64,000 bases of DNA from Dehalococcoidia bacterium (GCA_022824185.1 JAJEAU010000015.1:1-64000), one strand, 5' to 3'; shown: positions 1-9,486, counted from the stretch's first letter. The notes: generated by a model from the letters alone, not told the origin. Translations and numbers: made by a program.

Positions 1-64
1 TTGCCCGGATGTTTCCATAGCACTCTCAAGACGCGCAACGAACCCACGGCCCGTAGGCACGCCC

Positions 65-86
65 TGAAAACTATATGATACCGAAT
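65..86 (-). promoter_or_regulatory. Conserved leader element, copy 1
   Basis: A 22-nt block containing TATATGATACCGAAT is repeated with one mismatch at 4535-4556, upstream of the first giant secreted-protein gene. Similarity continues more loosely from here down to base 1 (shared pieces such as CGCGCAACG). Inference: this is the upstream region of another minus-strand gene of the same family whose start lies just left of the window. Its exact role (regulator site or upstream promoter element) is unknown. Confidence 0.5.
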
Positions 87-448
87 ATATGCCAGTATGT
101 GGGGCGTGTCAATGGATTTTCTGAGAACTAGGAGAGAAGGAAGGGTTAGGAGGGAAGGAAAGGGTGGTGGTCGGAGGGGGGATTGGTTGGGGGTGACGTG
201 GCAGTCCTGCAAGCGTGTTGGGCTGCGGGGGTTGGGGTACGGTCTGGCAGAGTCCATCAGGATCGCCTCCAGAACACCGGCCTTTGACGCCGGAACTTAC
301 AGCCGACGAACCTCCGGCCCCTCAACTCCGACCATAACTTTCTCTCCGCGTCCGACATGTCCCGGCGCAACCGTCGAGCACGCGAAACCATCCCGAATTC
401 TTGACCATCAAGTCGCACCTCCCTTCAACCTCCTACACCTCCTAGTTC
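87..448. other. Non-coding stretch, G-rich tract, no gene recognised
   Basis: No convincing gene. Bases 122-193 are very purine-rich, with five G-runs between 143 and 193. A short hairpin lies at 277-293 (CCGGC, 7-base loop, GCCGG); it looks like a tRNA anticodon arm but has no acceptor or T-arm around it. Bases 418-448 are pyrimidine-rich. A long open frame across 97-603 on the plus strand has low-complexity composition and overlaps the end of the next gene, so it is not annotated. Confidence 0.5.
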
Positions 449-478
449 AAACGCCCCCGTGTCTCCACGGGGGCGTTT
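449..478 (-). terminator. Terminator hairpin after giant secreted protein 1
   Basis: Perfect 13-bp inverted repeat (449-461 with 466-478) around a 4-base loop, about 50 bp past the TAA of the minus-strand gene at 526. The stem ends in TTT on the minus strand, with no long T-run beyond. Probably the intrinsic terminator of that gene. Confidence 0.65.
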
Positions 479-525
479 GTTTGCCTCTTGTCCGCCTCCC
501 TCGAAGGGAGGCCGTCAGGTGCCCT

Positions 526-3500
526 TTATGGGGCTACTGTATTCCCTTCCGGGAAGAAGACCCAGATGCCTTCGCCGATGATCATGTCGTCGGCGTCTTC
601 TAGGATGCGGTAGCCGTTGGCTATGGCGTCCCAGGTGTAGGCGCGGGTGAAATCACCCATGTACTCCTCGGCGGAGACGATCTCGTTGAGATCGCCATCT
701 CGTGCACGGAGTTCCTTGCCGAAGTGGTCCTCAGTCTGATCGCCGTCTTGGTCGACGACGCCGACGAAGTTCCAACCCGGCACGGTGATGATGCCGATGG
801 CCGCCGGAGCGCCGTCAGTTTCGCGGTTGATCTGACCTCGCAGGTCGACCGACTGCTCGACGAATGCGGCAGAGTGGACCCAGTAGCCGTAGCGAACCAC
901 GACGTCTGTGAGCGGTGCGAAGTTCGCACTCGTCGTCCAGACACCATCGACGCGTGTAGCGATGCTCCACGGGCCGGCAGAGCTGAGCGGGTTCCAACCG
1001 ACCACTCGGTCGACGGCTTCCTCGGTGAAGACCGCATCAAGCGCGGTGTCGACCGGGTTGGCCGGGAACGAAATGGCGTTCCAGCCAGCCGTCAGATCGA
1101 TCACGAACGGATCACGTGCCGTGACATCGAACTCGAACGACTTCCTGCCGGACGGCTCGTTGTCCGCAGCGTCACGGGCATCGAACGAAACTTCGTGCGT
1201 GCCGAACGCAAGGCTTTCGGGCCAGTAGAGGAAGCGGTTGTCGCCAACGCTGTCAAGCTCGGCGTGCACGTCCTCGCCGTCAACCATGAACTCGGTCACC
1301 GTGACTGAGGTGTTCTCACCTGCGAAGTCGAGGTAGATGAACGGTCGCGGCTCCTTAACGTCTGAGTCGGCCTCGGGTTGCACGCTTCCGCCGGATCCGT
1401 CCTCGTTCAACGGGCTGTTGAATGTGTCGTCCAAGACAAATTCGGAGGTCTGCGAACCGTAGTTGTGGCATTCCTTGTCCGCAGCGGAGTTATCGTCACT
1501 ATCGCCGCAGAAGTCATCCTTGTGCTCGACGAAGTCCGAGCGGTCCGCACCCCAGACGACAACTGTCAACTTGCCGTCTCGGAGATGTCGATCTGCATTG
1601 GCATCCGCGGCGTTGCGCCATGCGTAGACCCAGTTGTTGCCAGGTCGCGCCAGCGAAGACGAAGCGTTGGTCGGGGCGGGGCTTCCGCCACAAGTCAGGC
1701 CTTCTTCGCCCGTCATATCGACCTCATAACCAGTCCGGTTGCCGACGTAGTTGGAGAGTTTCCTTTCCTTGGCGTCTTCACCTTCGCCTTCTGTCCACTC
1801 GATGTTCGAGCAGACCACGATCACTCGCGGCGAACCATTGATGTCCTCATCCGACTCGATGTCGATATTCATCGACTCGCTCGTCAGCTTCGACGGGCCT
1901 TCGGAACCGATACCGGTCCCTGACCCACCGCTGAGGGTGACGGTGAAGACGGGCAAGATGCCATCCTTGACCTCGAAGGCGTCGCCGCCCTCCTCTTGCC
2001 AAGTGAGCAAGTTGCCAGCCAAGTCTTCGACTTCACGGCCCTCGGAGATCTCAATCGTCGGTGTCGCGTCGGACGCCAACTCGTCGCCGAGTTTCAGGAA
2101 GACCAGCTTGCCATCGACATCGACGTCGACGACCTCGAGCGCAGTCTCCTCGTCGAGCTCGACCGAGAAGGTTCCGGTGTCGATCAACTCGCCATTGACG
2201 GAGTTGTCGAACACAACCATGATCGCCGAGCGGTCCCTTACCGGAACGTCGTCGTCGTCAAGGCCGTAGAAACCAGTGACCGAAGAGTCTTCCATAATCA
2301 CCGGGTCAAGTTCGTCGATGTAAACGACGTGCCGTGAGAAGACACCAAGTACGTTGTGCTTCTCGCCACCGGGATCGCGGTCATCTGCCTTCTCTTCGCC
2401 AAGAGCGTTGATGAAGCGCGGTTCGGTCGGCTGGCTGTCCGAGAAGCCCAAGTTACCGGCTAGGTCACGGACGACCGCCTGGAAGTCAACAGCGTTGTTG
2501 AAGCCATCAAAGTCATCAACGGCTTCATCAAAGTCGATCTCGATCTCATTGTTGAACTCGCCATCGGGCGCACCGTCGTCGAAGTCGTGTGCTTCAATCG
2601 ACTTGTAACACTCAGAATCACCGCCGCCGCAACTCTCAGGTTCGTCTTCGATCTTGTAGATGCCCTGATAATTTTCATCATCAACGACACGGCTGGTGGC
2701 AGCGTCGCCGTCAACTGGGCGGAGTATGCCGAACTGGGCACCACCGGCGTAACCGGTGTAATCCTGCCGTCGGCGAACCTGTCCGGTGGACGTTACATTC
2801 GAAGCCTCGAAGATCACAGGCACTTCGTCGCCACCGTCGTCTTGGTTGTCGACATCAAGCTGGAACGAGTTCGCCTGCAGACCGGAGTCGGCATCGTTGA
2901 ACGTCCCGATGAATGACGGCGTCTCGTCGTCGCTACGACCGCCATGCGTCGGAGAATCGACTGAAATCGAGGGCGGCGTGATGTCGATCTCGATCTGGTA
3001 GTTCCGAGTCCGACCATCGGTGTCCTTGTAAGTAATCGTCACAGGACCGTTGCTAACGCCGATGACCGTTTCTGTCCTCGACCGGTCAGTTTCGTTGTAA
3101 ATGGCGTCGGCCTTGTTTCGACCCCAGTTCTCGGGGTTACCACTGTCATCCGCGTCACCGTCGCCATCAGCGTCAGTGAGCCGCAACTCGCCTTGGAAGA
3201 CACCGGTGAATCGACCAGTCTCGACCAGCGCCAAGTGTTTCTTGTCATCCGCCGCATCCTCGTCGGACTCGGCGTAGAGCACGTAGCCGGCTTTGTCGTC
3301 AATCTCGTCGGAGGTACAAGCGGCTTGTTGGTGGGTTCGAGATCCCGCGTCTTCGAGGTGCAGGTCAGCTATGCAGATGTCGTCATCTGTTGTGTCATTG
3401 CTGTCGTCCGTTCCACCACCAATCATGAACTCAATCCCACTGGTCTCGTAGTAGATGACCTGGATCTGGACTCTTGCGTCGGTCGCATCGGGAACGCTGA

Positions 3501-4380
3501 TGTTCAGCGTCATAACGGGCGGCTCGTCCGGCTCACCAGAAATCACGTCTTCGTCAAGGACGATGAACGCGTCGGTGAGGTCTCGGAACGGGCCGAAACC
3601 TTCAAAACCATCACCGTCGGGATTTGCGATTCCGTCATTGACTCGCCCAAAGAACTTCACCTTCCCATCCGGCGCAATCGGCTTGAAATCGTGGTCTTCG
3701 TTCGCGTCTTCCCGTTCCCAGATGATTTCGTATGTGCCGGAGTTGGAATACGTGGTCGTGTTGACGCCTCCTAGATCACCACTACCATCAAACTGAACTT
3801 GCTGTTCGAGTTCGGGTAGCTCGCCATCATCAACCTCAAGCACTTCATTGACAACGTCTTCCGCGTCATATCCCGCAACCGGTGGGTCTGCGGTTGCGTC
3901 TGCAGGAATTACCTTCCAATCGATGGTTTCTGGCGTTCCCGAGGTCACAGTAATACCGTTCACGCGATTTTCGCCCTCAACTTCAGTCGCCAAATTATCT
4001 AGCGCAGTCGTAACCAAAACCGGATCCCTCCGGTCTCGACCCTTGTCCGTAACGCTGATCCGAATGAGGTCGGAGTATTCCAAGATCGCACGTGGAGCTT
4101 CTGCCGCCGTTCGAGGGTCATGTGCGTAGGTCGCGTAGAGCGTGTCGACCTCGATCAGTTCCTCGATGGCGTTCTGCTGGAAAAACGCGTTCTTCTGCAA
4201 ACAGTCGTCGTCGAAGCTGAAGACGTCCGCATTGGTCGTGGTGCAGGTGCCCAAGTTAGCTGCATCGATCGTTCCGGTAGCTGCGCTGACGTCGTGATTC
4301 GCGTTCTGGGCGCCGACAACCACGCCGACGACGAATGCGAGCACGGCCAGTGCTGTCAAGATTCTCGCTGAAAGCTGCAC
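526..4380 (-). CDS. Giant Asp-rich secreted surface protein, copy 1
   Basis: 1284 residues. A hydrophobic signal peptide occupies about residues 1-33, followed by ATGTIDAANLGTC, a motif shared with the next gene. The middle holds Ig-like or fibronectin-like segments (for example DITPPSISVDSPT) and a calcium-loop-like stretch (DADGDGDADDSG). The C-terminal domain, from about residue 1096, begins LTAGWNAISFPANPVD and contains VVDQDGDQTED, and it is strongly shared with the gene at 4877. No transmembrane anchor or LPXTG motif is visible at the C-terminus. Composition is very rich in Asp and Glu. Inferred role: exported, calcium-binding surface or S-layer-like protein; no enzymatic motif seen. 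It has its own promoter (4490-4518) and terminator (449-478). The 5' end ATG is followed directly by the signal sequence, so the start is secure. Confidence 0.85.
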   Translation of the reverse strand: MQLSARILTALAVLAFVVGVVVGAQNANHDVSAATGTIDAANLGTCTTTNADVFSFDDDCLQKNAFFQQNAIEELIEVDTLYATYAHDPRTAAEAPRAILEYSDLIRISVTDKGRDRRDPVLVTTALDNLATEVEGENRVNGITVTSGTPETIDWKVIPADATADPPVAGYDAEDVVNEVLEVDDGELPELEQQVQFDGSGDLGGVNTTTYSNSGTYEIIWEREDANEDHDFKPIAPDGKVKFFGRVNDGIANPDGDGFEGFGPFRDLTDAFIVLDEDVISGEPDEPPVMTLNISVPDATDARVQIQVIYYETSGIEFMIGGGTDDSNDTTDDDICIADLHLEDAGSRTHQQAACTSDEIDDKAGYVLYAESDEDAADDKKHLALVETGRFTGVFQGELRLTDADGDGDADDSGNPENWGRNKADAIYNETDRSRTETVIGVSNGPVTITYKDTDGRTRNYQIEIDITPPSISVDSPTHGGRSDDETPSFIGTFNDADSGLQANSFQLDVDNQDDGGDEVPVIFEASNVTSTGQVRRRQDYTGYAGGAQFGILRPVDGDAATSRVVDDENYQGIYKIEDEPESCGGGDSECYKSIEAHDFDDGAPDGEFNNEIEIDFDEAVDDFDGFNNAVDFQAVVRDLAGNLGFSDSQPTEPRFINALGEEKADDRDPGGEKHNVLGVFSRHVVYIDELDPVIMEDSSVTGFYGLDDDDVPVRDRSAIMVVFDNSVNGELIDTGTFSVELDEETALEVVDVDVDGKLVFLKLGDELASDATPTIEISEGREVEDLAGNLLTWQEEGGDAFEVKDGILPVFTVTLSGGSGTGIGSEGPSKLTSESMNIDIESDEDINGSPRVIVVCSNIEWTEGEGEDAKERKLSNYVGNRTGYEVDMTGEEGLTCGGSPAPTNASSSLARPGNNWVYAWRNAADANADRHLRDGKLTVVVWGADRSDFVEHKDDFCGDSDDNSAADKECHNYGSQTSEFVLDDTFNSPLNEDGSGGSVQPEADSDVKEPRPFIYLDFAGENTSVTVTEFMVDGEDVHAELDSVGDNRFLYWPESLAFGTHEVSFDARDAADNEPSGRKSFEFDVTARDPFVIDLTAGWNAISFPANPVDTALDAVFTEEAVDRVVGWNPLSSAGPWSIATRVDGVWTTSANFAPLTDVVVRYGYWVHSAAFVEQSVDLRGQINRETDGAPAAIGIITVPGWNFVGVVDQDGDQTEDHFGKELRARDGDLNEIVSAEEYMGDFTRAYTWDAIANGYRILEDADDMIIGEGIWVFFPEGNTVAP

Positions 4381-4489
4381 GCTTCAGTCCTCCTGCTTAC
4401 TTTCCCGGCACGATCGTGAACGAACGGTCTCGGCCCAAACGCCGACGTGACTCCGCAACGCCCTCTGTCCGGATCTGTGCGATGTTTGC

Positions 4490-4518
4490 ATAATACTTGC
4501 AAGCGCGCCAACGCGCAA
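4490..4518 (-). promoter_or_regulatory. Sigma70-like promoter of giant secreted protein 1
   Basis: On the minus strand: TTGCGC (4513-4518), 17-bp spacer, TATTAT (4490-4495), giving a leader of about 100 nt before the ATG at 4380. Found by inspection only. The conserved element at 4535-4556 lies just upstream of the -35 box. Confidence 0.45.
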
Positions 4519-4534
4519 CGCGGTTGGCGTGCCA

Positions 4535-4556
4535 TGAAAAGTATATGATACCGAAT
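4535..4556 (-). promoter_or_regulatory. Conserved leader element, copy 2
   Basis: Second copy of the block at 65-86, containing TATATGATACCGAAT and differing at one position. It lies immediately upstream of the predicted -35 box of the gene starting at 4380, so it may be a regulator-binding site or upstream promoter element shared by members of this gene family. Confidence 0.45.
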
Positions 4557-4656
4557 TCCCTCTGCGCGCGTAAACCCCTGAATATTCGATATCAAGCGAT
4601 TTTCTTTGGAACTATGACGGCCATGATGCGGAAAGATGCGAATGATGGGGGAAAAT

Positions 4657-4695
4657 CCCCCTCTCCCGCTTGGCGGGAGAGGGCCGGGGTGAGGG
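4657..4695. repeat. REP-type palindromic repeat
   Basis: Hairpin with an 11-bp stem (CCCTCTCCCGC / GCGGGAGAGGG, 3-base loop) plus a trailing GGTGAGGG. This is the widespread extragenic palindrome whose translation reads PHPGPLP..G.G. A related copy sits inside a coding gene at 20686-20722. Here it is intergenic, between the two giant protein genes. Confidence 0.7.
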
Positions 4696-4773
4696 CCACC
4701 GGGGTGGACAAAAGGGAGGGGCACCCCAGACATCCCTCCATCCTTAATAATCGCAGCACATCACCACCACACG

Positions 4774-4807
4774 AAAAGGGCGCATCCCAGTTTCCCGGGA
4801 TGCGCCC
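4774..4807 (-). terminator. Intrinsic terminator of giant secreted protein 2
   Basis: Perfect 11-bp stem (GGGCGCATCCC at 4778-4788 with GGGATGCGCCC at 4797-4807) and an 8-base loop. On the minus strand it is followed by TTTT. It lies about 70 bp downstream of the stop of the gene ending at 4877. Confidence 0.8.
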
Positions 4808-4876
4808 TTCCTTTTCTTTCCTTCTCGCCTCCCCCTAAGTAAGGGGGTGGGGATCAAGAGGGGCTTTACTCGAGCC

Positions 4877-7800
4877 CTACGGTGCGATTCCGCCTTCGTA
4901 GTAGACCCATACGCCCTGACCGATGGTCATCGTGTCGTCTCGACGGATCACGTCGAACCGGCTGAACGTCGGGTCCCAGGTGTAAGCCTGGACGTAGTCT
5001 GACCTCAGGTAGGCGGCCGCCGTGACTGGCTCGTTGCCTGCCAACAGCGAGGTGCCGAAGTCGTCCTCGGTCTGATCGCCGTCTTGGTCGACGACACCCA
5101 CGAAGTTCCAACCTGCGACCGTGTCGATGCCGATAAGGTTCGGTTGACCGCCGGAGCTGCGTGAGATCGGACCCTTCAACGCAACCGGCTGGTCGATGAA
5201 CTTGTCGGACTTCACCCAGTAGCCATACTTGGCGTGGATGTCGTTCAATGCGCCATACTGCTGGTTCGATTCCCAGACGCCGTCACGTCGGACCGCGATG
5301 CGCCAGCCTTGCGTGTCCCAACCGATCACAGTCGTGACCGCCGGGTCGGTGAAGACTGAGCCGATCGCCGTATCAACCGGGTTCGCAGGAACCGAGACGG
5401 CATTCCAGCCAGCCTGAAGCTCGAGCAGGAAGTCGCCGCGCTCTTCAACGGTGAACTCGTAGTCGAACGCAACCTCGTTGCCAGCCGCATCGGTGGCTTC
5501 AACCTCGACCTCGTGGTCGCCTTGGCTGATGCTCGGCGGCCAGTAGACGAAGCGGTTGACCTGTGGCTCTTCGAATTCGCCCGCAATCTCAACGCCGTCT
5601 AGCTCTACCGTGTCGAGGGTCACTGTCGTGCCTTCGTTGAACTCGATCAAGACGAACGGGCGAGATTCCTTGGTCGATCCGCCGTCCTCAGGCTGCAGAT
5701 CTCCGCCACCGTCTTCCTTGGGCGACGACAGCTTGCGGTCGAGCGTGAAGCCTGCGGAACCGGAACCCCAGTTGTTGACCCGCTCTTCTTTCGCGTTCTC
5801 GAAGTTGGACCGGTCACGACCGAACGCTACCGCGGTGATCGAGCCGTCTTCCAACGTGTCGTCCTGCGTCCAAGTGAACTCCCAGACGTTGCCCGGGCGG
5901 CTCAGCGAGGAGACGGTCACTGGAACGAATTCGTCGTCGTTTTTGTCGCCGTCGCTGTCGTAGCCGCAGGTGTAGACCGTGCCGGCATCTTCATTCGGCA
6001 TGTCAGTCGACGCACCGTCGCGGTTACCGATGTAGTCGTCGATGTCGAACTCGGAGTTGTCTTCATCTTTCCACTCGAGGCTGCTGCAGACTACCGCGAT
6101 CCGTGGTGAACCTTGGATTTCTTCGTCAGACTCGACGGTGATGGTGATCTGGTTCTTGGTCAGCTTCGACGGACCTTCGTCGCCGCTGCCGGTGCCGGAA
6201 CCGCCGCTCAGCGAGACCGACAACCTCGGCGTGATGCCGTCGTTAAGGGTCGCACCCTTGAACTCGACCGCTCGCAGCTCGTTGCCGGCGCGGTCTTGGA
6301 CCATCATGCCTTCGTTGATCGTCAATTCAGGCTCAGCGTCTGATGCAAGCTCGTTCGCCAGCTTGAGGAAGACGTAGTCTCCTGCAACGTCGACGTCTGT
6401 GATCTGCGCGTTCGTGTCGTCGTCAAGCGCCACGTTGAACGTGTTGGTCGAGACAGACGAGGCATCCAACATGCCGTCGAACCTGATCATCACGCCAGAC
6501 CGATCCGCAATGTTCTCGTCATCGCTTCGTCCGTAGTAACCAGTCGCCGACTGATCAGTGATGATCACAGGATCTTTCTCGTCGAGCGAGATGATGTGAG
6601 CGGAGAAGTAACCGAAGACGTTCGGGACGTTCCGTTTGTCATCTTTTTTCGTGCTCAGGTCGTTGATGATGCGAGGTGCAGTCGGGTCGGAGTCTGAGAA
6701 ACCGATGTTACCGGCCATGTCCATGACATACGCCTGGAAATCGACTGCCCATTCCATGTCGCGAGTTACCGCATCATCTTCGCCGTCCCGCAAGTTGAGG
6801 CGCAGCGTGTCTGAGAACTCTCCGTTGGTGTCGCCGTCGTCGTAGTCCTCTGCAAGCACGTGACACTTGTCTTCGTCGCCACAAGAATCGTCTCCAATGT
6901 CGTAGAGGTCGCCTGCGCCGATGCTGCCGAGTTCGCTGTAGGTATTCGAGTCGCTCGTCAACTCGCCAGCGTGGGAAACACCAGCATCAGGCCCAGTCAC
7001 GTCACTGGATCCGAGATCAAACTCCGTCTTATCCAGCGCGAAGTCTTCGTTATCTTCGCCATCCACTTCGTTGTCGACCACCAGACGGAACGAGTCTGAT
7101 ACCAGACCCGAGTCTGTGTCCTCGAACGATCCAATGAACTCAGGCGAGAGATCATCGCTAGCCGAGTTGTTAACCGGCGCGGTGACCTGGATCACCGGAG
7201 CCGTGTTGTCGATCTCGATGCGCAGCGTGCGCCGTCGGCCGTCAGTGTCGACGTACTCGATCGTCACAGGGCCGCTCTCGACTCCGAGGACGGCGGCGGC
7301 GTCGTGAGCTTTCTCTTCACGTTCTGCAGCCGTATCAGAGTCCAGATAACCCGGGTCAATGGCATCTTTCACTTCGAGACCCCAGTCAACAGCAGACGTC
7401 GTATCACCCCGACCATCGCCGTCAGCGTCGGTCAATCGCAGGTAGCCTTCATACCGACCGGTGAAGCGGCCAGTTTCCTGTAGGTAAAGGTTGACGGAAT
7501 CTTTGTCGCCGTCACCCTCGGCCATGACAACCAACGCGTCGTTGTCCTCGATCTCGTCGGAGGTGTAGTCGACGTTCGCGACCACAGCAGGGTTCGCTGT
7601 TTCATCGTTTGCGGTTGAGTTTCGTTCCAGCGCGTCAGGGGAGGTACCGGTGTCACCACACACCCATTTATCCTCGCCACCAGCGACGCGTTGTTCAGTC
7701 GGAGTGGTGCCGTCGGAGCAGTAGTAGTAAGACTGACCGCCGACGATGTGTTCGGCGTCGCTCGTCCGGTAGTAGATCGCGAGGATTACGAGGTCCATGC

Positions 7801-8641
7801 CAGAGGGAACGCTTGCGTTGACACCGAGCCAAGGCGCGGTATTGCCGGAGGCTTCACCGTTGGACGTGTCCTCGTCGACTTTGATGTAATCCTTCAAGTT
7901 CTTGATAGCATCCGAGTCGTCTCCTGCATTGCCGCAAGTCGCGTCGGTGTCGACACAACCGTAGAACCGCACTACGGCACCGTTGTCAACGTCGAAATCG
8001 CCCGGATGAAAGTCCGGTGTAGTACCGCCGGAAATGTGACCGAAGTTCACCGTGTGATTGCCGCTGTTGTCGATCACGTTGGTATCCGTTGTGTTCCCGG
8101 TTAGGAAGTTGAAGTTAGCGTCGGTGTATGCGATTTGGGCTGTTGCGGTACTTGGGAAGTTGAGGTCGCTATCGTCCAAATCACCTTTGATCGCGGTGCC
8201 AAGGTCAGTTGTTGGGTCCGTTATTGCCGCCGGGCTTCCAGCAGTCACTAAGGTATTGTTAGCCGCGTCATTCCCAATCAAAACCCCCGTCCGCTTATCG
8301 CGCCCGGCGTCATGAATGCTGATCTTCAACAGGTCGGAGTTCGTAAGAATGACCCGAGGCTCGCCAGAAGCAGCCTTGGGGTCATACGAGTACGTGGCGT
8401 AGAGGGTCGAGACTTCATTGATCTCTTCCCGGACTTCCCAGTCTTCGGTGTCATTGACCAGCGTGGTGCAGTCGCCCTTGAACACCGAACCATCCGTGGT
8501 GAGACAAGTCCCCACGTTCAGTGCGGCGATCGTGCCGGTCGCGGCATCGGCTGTGGGGGGGCTGCTCCCTGCCGTCTGCATGATGAACAGCGCGCCGATT
8601 AGAGTAAAGAGTGCCAGCGCACCCAGCATCTTCGATTTCAT
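4877..8641 (-). CDS. Giant Asp-rich secreted surface protein, copy 2
   Basis: 1254 residues from the chosen ATG at 8641. It begins MKSKMLGALALFTLIGALF, a clear signal peptide, preceded by GAGAG as a weak ribosome-binding site. Longer starts (8659, 8731) would place about 30 polar residues before the signal. Paralogue of the neighbouring gene: both share ATGTI..LNVGTC after the signal, LRLTDADGDG, the GPVTIEY.DTDGRRR segment, the SGGSGTGSGDEGPSKLT motif and the C-terminal LQAGWNAVSVPANPVD domain. Very acidic, no anchor motif, no catalytic motif. Inferred to be an exported, calcium-binding S-layer-like or adhesive protein. It is transcribed separately from copy 1, with a terminator at 4774-4807 and a candidate promoter at 8789-8818. 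Confidence 0.85.
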   Translation of the reverse strand: MKSKMLGALALFTLIGALFIMQTAGSSPPTADAATGTIAALNVGTCLTTDGSVFKGDCTTLVNDTEDWEVREEINEVSTLYATYSYDPKAASGEPRVILTNSDLLKISIHDAGRDKRTGVLIGNDAANNTLVTAGSPAAITDPTTDLGTAIKGDLDDSDLNFPSTATAQIAYTDANFNFLTGNTTDTNVIDNSGNHTVNFGHISGGTTPDFHPGDFDVDNGAVVRFYGCVDTDATCGNAGDDSDAIKNLKDYIKVDEDTSNGEASGNTAPWLGVNASVPSGMDLVILAIYYRTSDAEHIVGGQSYYYCSDGTTPTEQRVAGGEDKWVCGDTGTSPDALERNSTANDETANPAVVANVDYTSDEIEDNDALVVMAEGDGDKDSVNLYLQETGRFTGRYEGYLRLTDADGDGRGDTTSAVDWGLEVKDAIDPGYLDSDTAAEREEKAHDAAAVLGVESGPVTIEYVDTDGRRRTLRIEIDNTAPVIQVTAPVNNSASDDLSPEFIGSFEDTDSGLVSDSFRLVVDNEVDGEDNEDFALDKTEFDLGSSDVTGPDAGVSHAGELTSDSNTYSELGSIGAGDLYDIGDDSCGDEDKCHVLAEDYDDGDTNGEFSDTLRLNLRDGEDDAVTRDMEWAVDFQAYVMDMAGNIGFSDSDPTAPRIINDLSTKKDDKRNVPNVFGYFSAHIISLDEKDPVIITDQSATGYYGRSDDENIADRSGVMIRFDGMLDASSVSTNTFNVALDDDTNAQITDVDVAGDYVFLKLANELASDAEPELTINEGMMVQDRAGNELRAVEFKGATLNDGITPRLSVSLSGGSGTGSGDEGPSKLTKNQITITVESDEEIQGSPRIAVVCSSLEWKDEDNSEFDIDDYIGNRDGASTDMPNEDAGTVYTCGYDSDGDKNDDEFVPVTVSSLSRPGNVWEFTWTQDDTLEDGSITAVAFGRDRSNFENAKEERVNNWGSGSAGFTLDRKLSSPKEDGGGDLQPEDGGSTKESRPFVLIEFNEGTTVTLDTVELDGVEIAGEFEEPQVNRFVYWPPSISQGDHEVEVEATDAAGNEVAFDYEFTVEERGDFLLELQAGWNAVSVPANPVDTAIGSVFTDPAVTTVIGWDTQGWRIAVRRDGVWESNQQYGALNDIHAKYGYWVKSDKFIDQPVALKGPISRSSGGQPNLIGIDTVAGWNFVGVVDQDGDQTEDDFGTSLLAGNEPVTAAAYLRSDYVQAYTWDPTFSRFDVIRRDDTMTIGQGVWVYYEGGIAP

Positions 8642-8788
8642 GCTTATTCTCTCTCTCATGCGGTTTTCACTCACTATCTCGTGGGTCACCGTATTTGTCG
8701 TTTGAACCTTGCCTCGAAGCACCTTCGTCACGCAAGCTAAGCTTCACTCGCATACACAAAGACGCGCCTTTTGGCGTTCATGTTCCCG

Positions 8789-8818
8789 AATATACGAACC
8801 AAAACGAACCCCATTCAA
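8789..8818 (-). promoter_or_regulatory. Candidate promoter of giant secreted protein 2
   Basis: Minus strand TTGAAT (8813-8818), 18-bp spacer, TATATT (8789-8794), with a leader of about 140 nt to the ATG at 8641. Nothing else is recognised in 8642-8927. Confidence 0.4.
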
Positions 8819-8927
8819 TGCACATCAACGCGTTTACAAGACGTTTTCTCCCTACACGCCCAAATCCACCTCGTCCTTTACACATACACGCGCGCACGCG
8901 AGAAGCCAACGGGTCGGGGCGGCCAGA

Positions 8928-9374
8928 TTAGTTGGTTGCCCGTGACGCTTCGTAGACCTGAATGAATTCGTCGACCGGAGTCCGGGCGATGGCCTCGCCC
9001 ACCAACTCCAATGGGAGGTCGTCGAGTTTCCGAAAGCGGACGCAGGATTTGCCCATATCCAGTCGTTTACCAGTGGCCAGATATCGCTCCCGAAACCACT
9101 TCTCAACCTCGCCGTCGCCGTAAACGTTCGTGAGGTACAGCGCCATATGCCGCTTTTGTGAAGCGAGAGCGGCATACATGAGAGGTTTCTTGTTGTAGGT
9201 GACCGGGTACGTGCTGAGCGGCACTGCGTACGTGATCATCCCGAACAGCATCATCTCCTCATAGCCCTCGGGCAGGTGCTCGAGCACAACGTCGCGCACG
9301 GTCGATAGATCCTCGCGCCGACCGTCATCGAGTTCGCCTAGATATTCTTCTACAGTCGCAGCTTTTGATTGCAT
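8928..9374 (-). CDS. DUF1801 (YdhG-like) protein
   Basis: 148 residues from the ATG at 9374 (MQSKAATVEEYLGELDDGRR). A GTG at 9419 would add 15 polar residues. The family signature is visible: an N-terminal EYL..LDD.RRE..., the central MMLFGMITYAVPL, KPLMYAALASQKRHMALYL, and the C-terminal GKSCVRFRKLDDLPL. DUF1801 proteins are small cytoplasmic alpha/beta proteins of unproven function with a frataxin-like fold. It stands alone, with no operon partner. Confidence 0.85.
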   Translation of the reverse strand: MQSKAATVEEYLGELDDGRREDLSTVRDVVLEHLPEGYEEMMLFGMITYAVPLSTYPVTYNKKPLMYAALASQKRHMALYLTNVYGDGEVEKWFRERYLATGKRLDMGKSCVRFRKLDDLPLELVGEAIARTPVDEFIQVYEASRATN

Positions 9375-9486
9375 TTTCGCGTTCCGTTGTAGGGTCGCAC
9401 CGTTCTTTTCGCTTGCCACCTTGACACACGACTCACCTTGGAGTGCTCCCTAGTTTTGGGGGGTATATACGTGACTACACAATGGA

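Noticed and set aside
277-293. tRNA-Gln-like anticodon arm
   Set aside because: CCGGC-CTTTGAC-GCCGG would place TTG as anticodon, but no acceptor stem, D-arm or T-arm (GGTTCGA) is in place.
97-603. Long plus-strand open frame
   Set aside because: Low-complexity Arg/Gly then Pro-rich translation; overlaps the end of the giant gene and the terminator; no family match.
4356-4733. Minus-strand open frame across the promoter and REP element
   Set aside because: Its start (GGPHPGPLPPSGRG) is the translated REP repeat, and the rest covers the promoter region of the giant gene.
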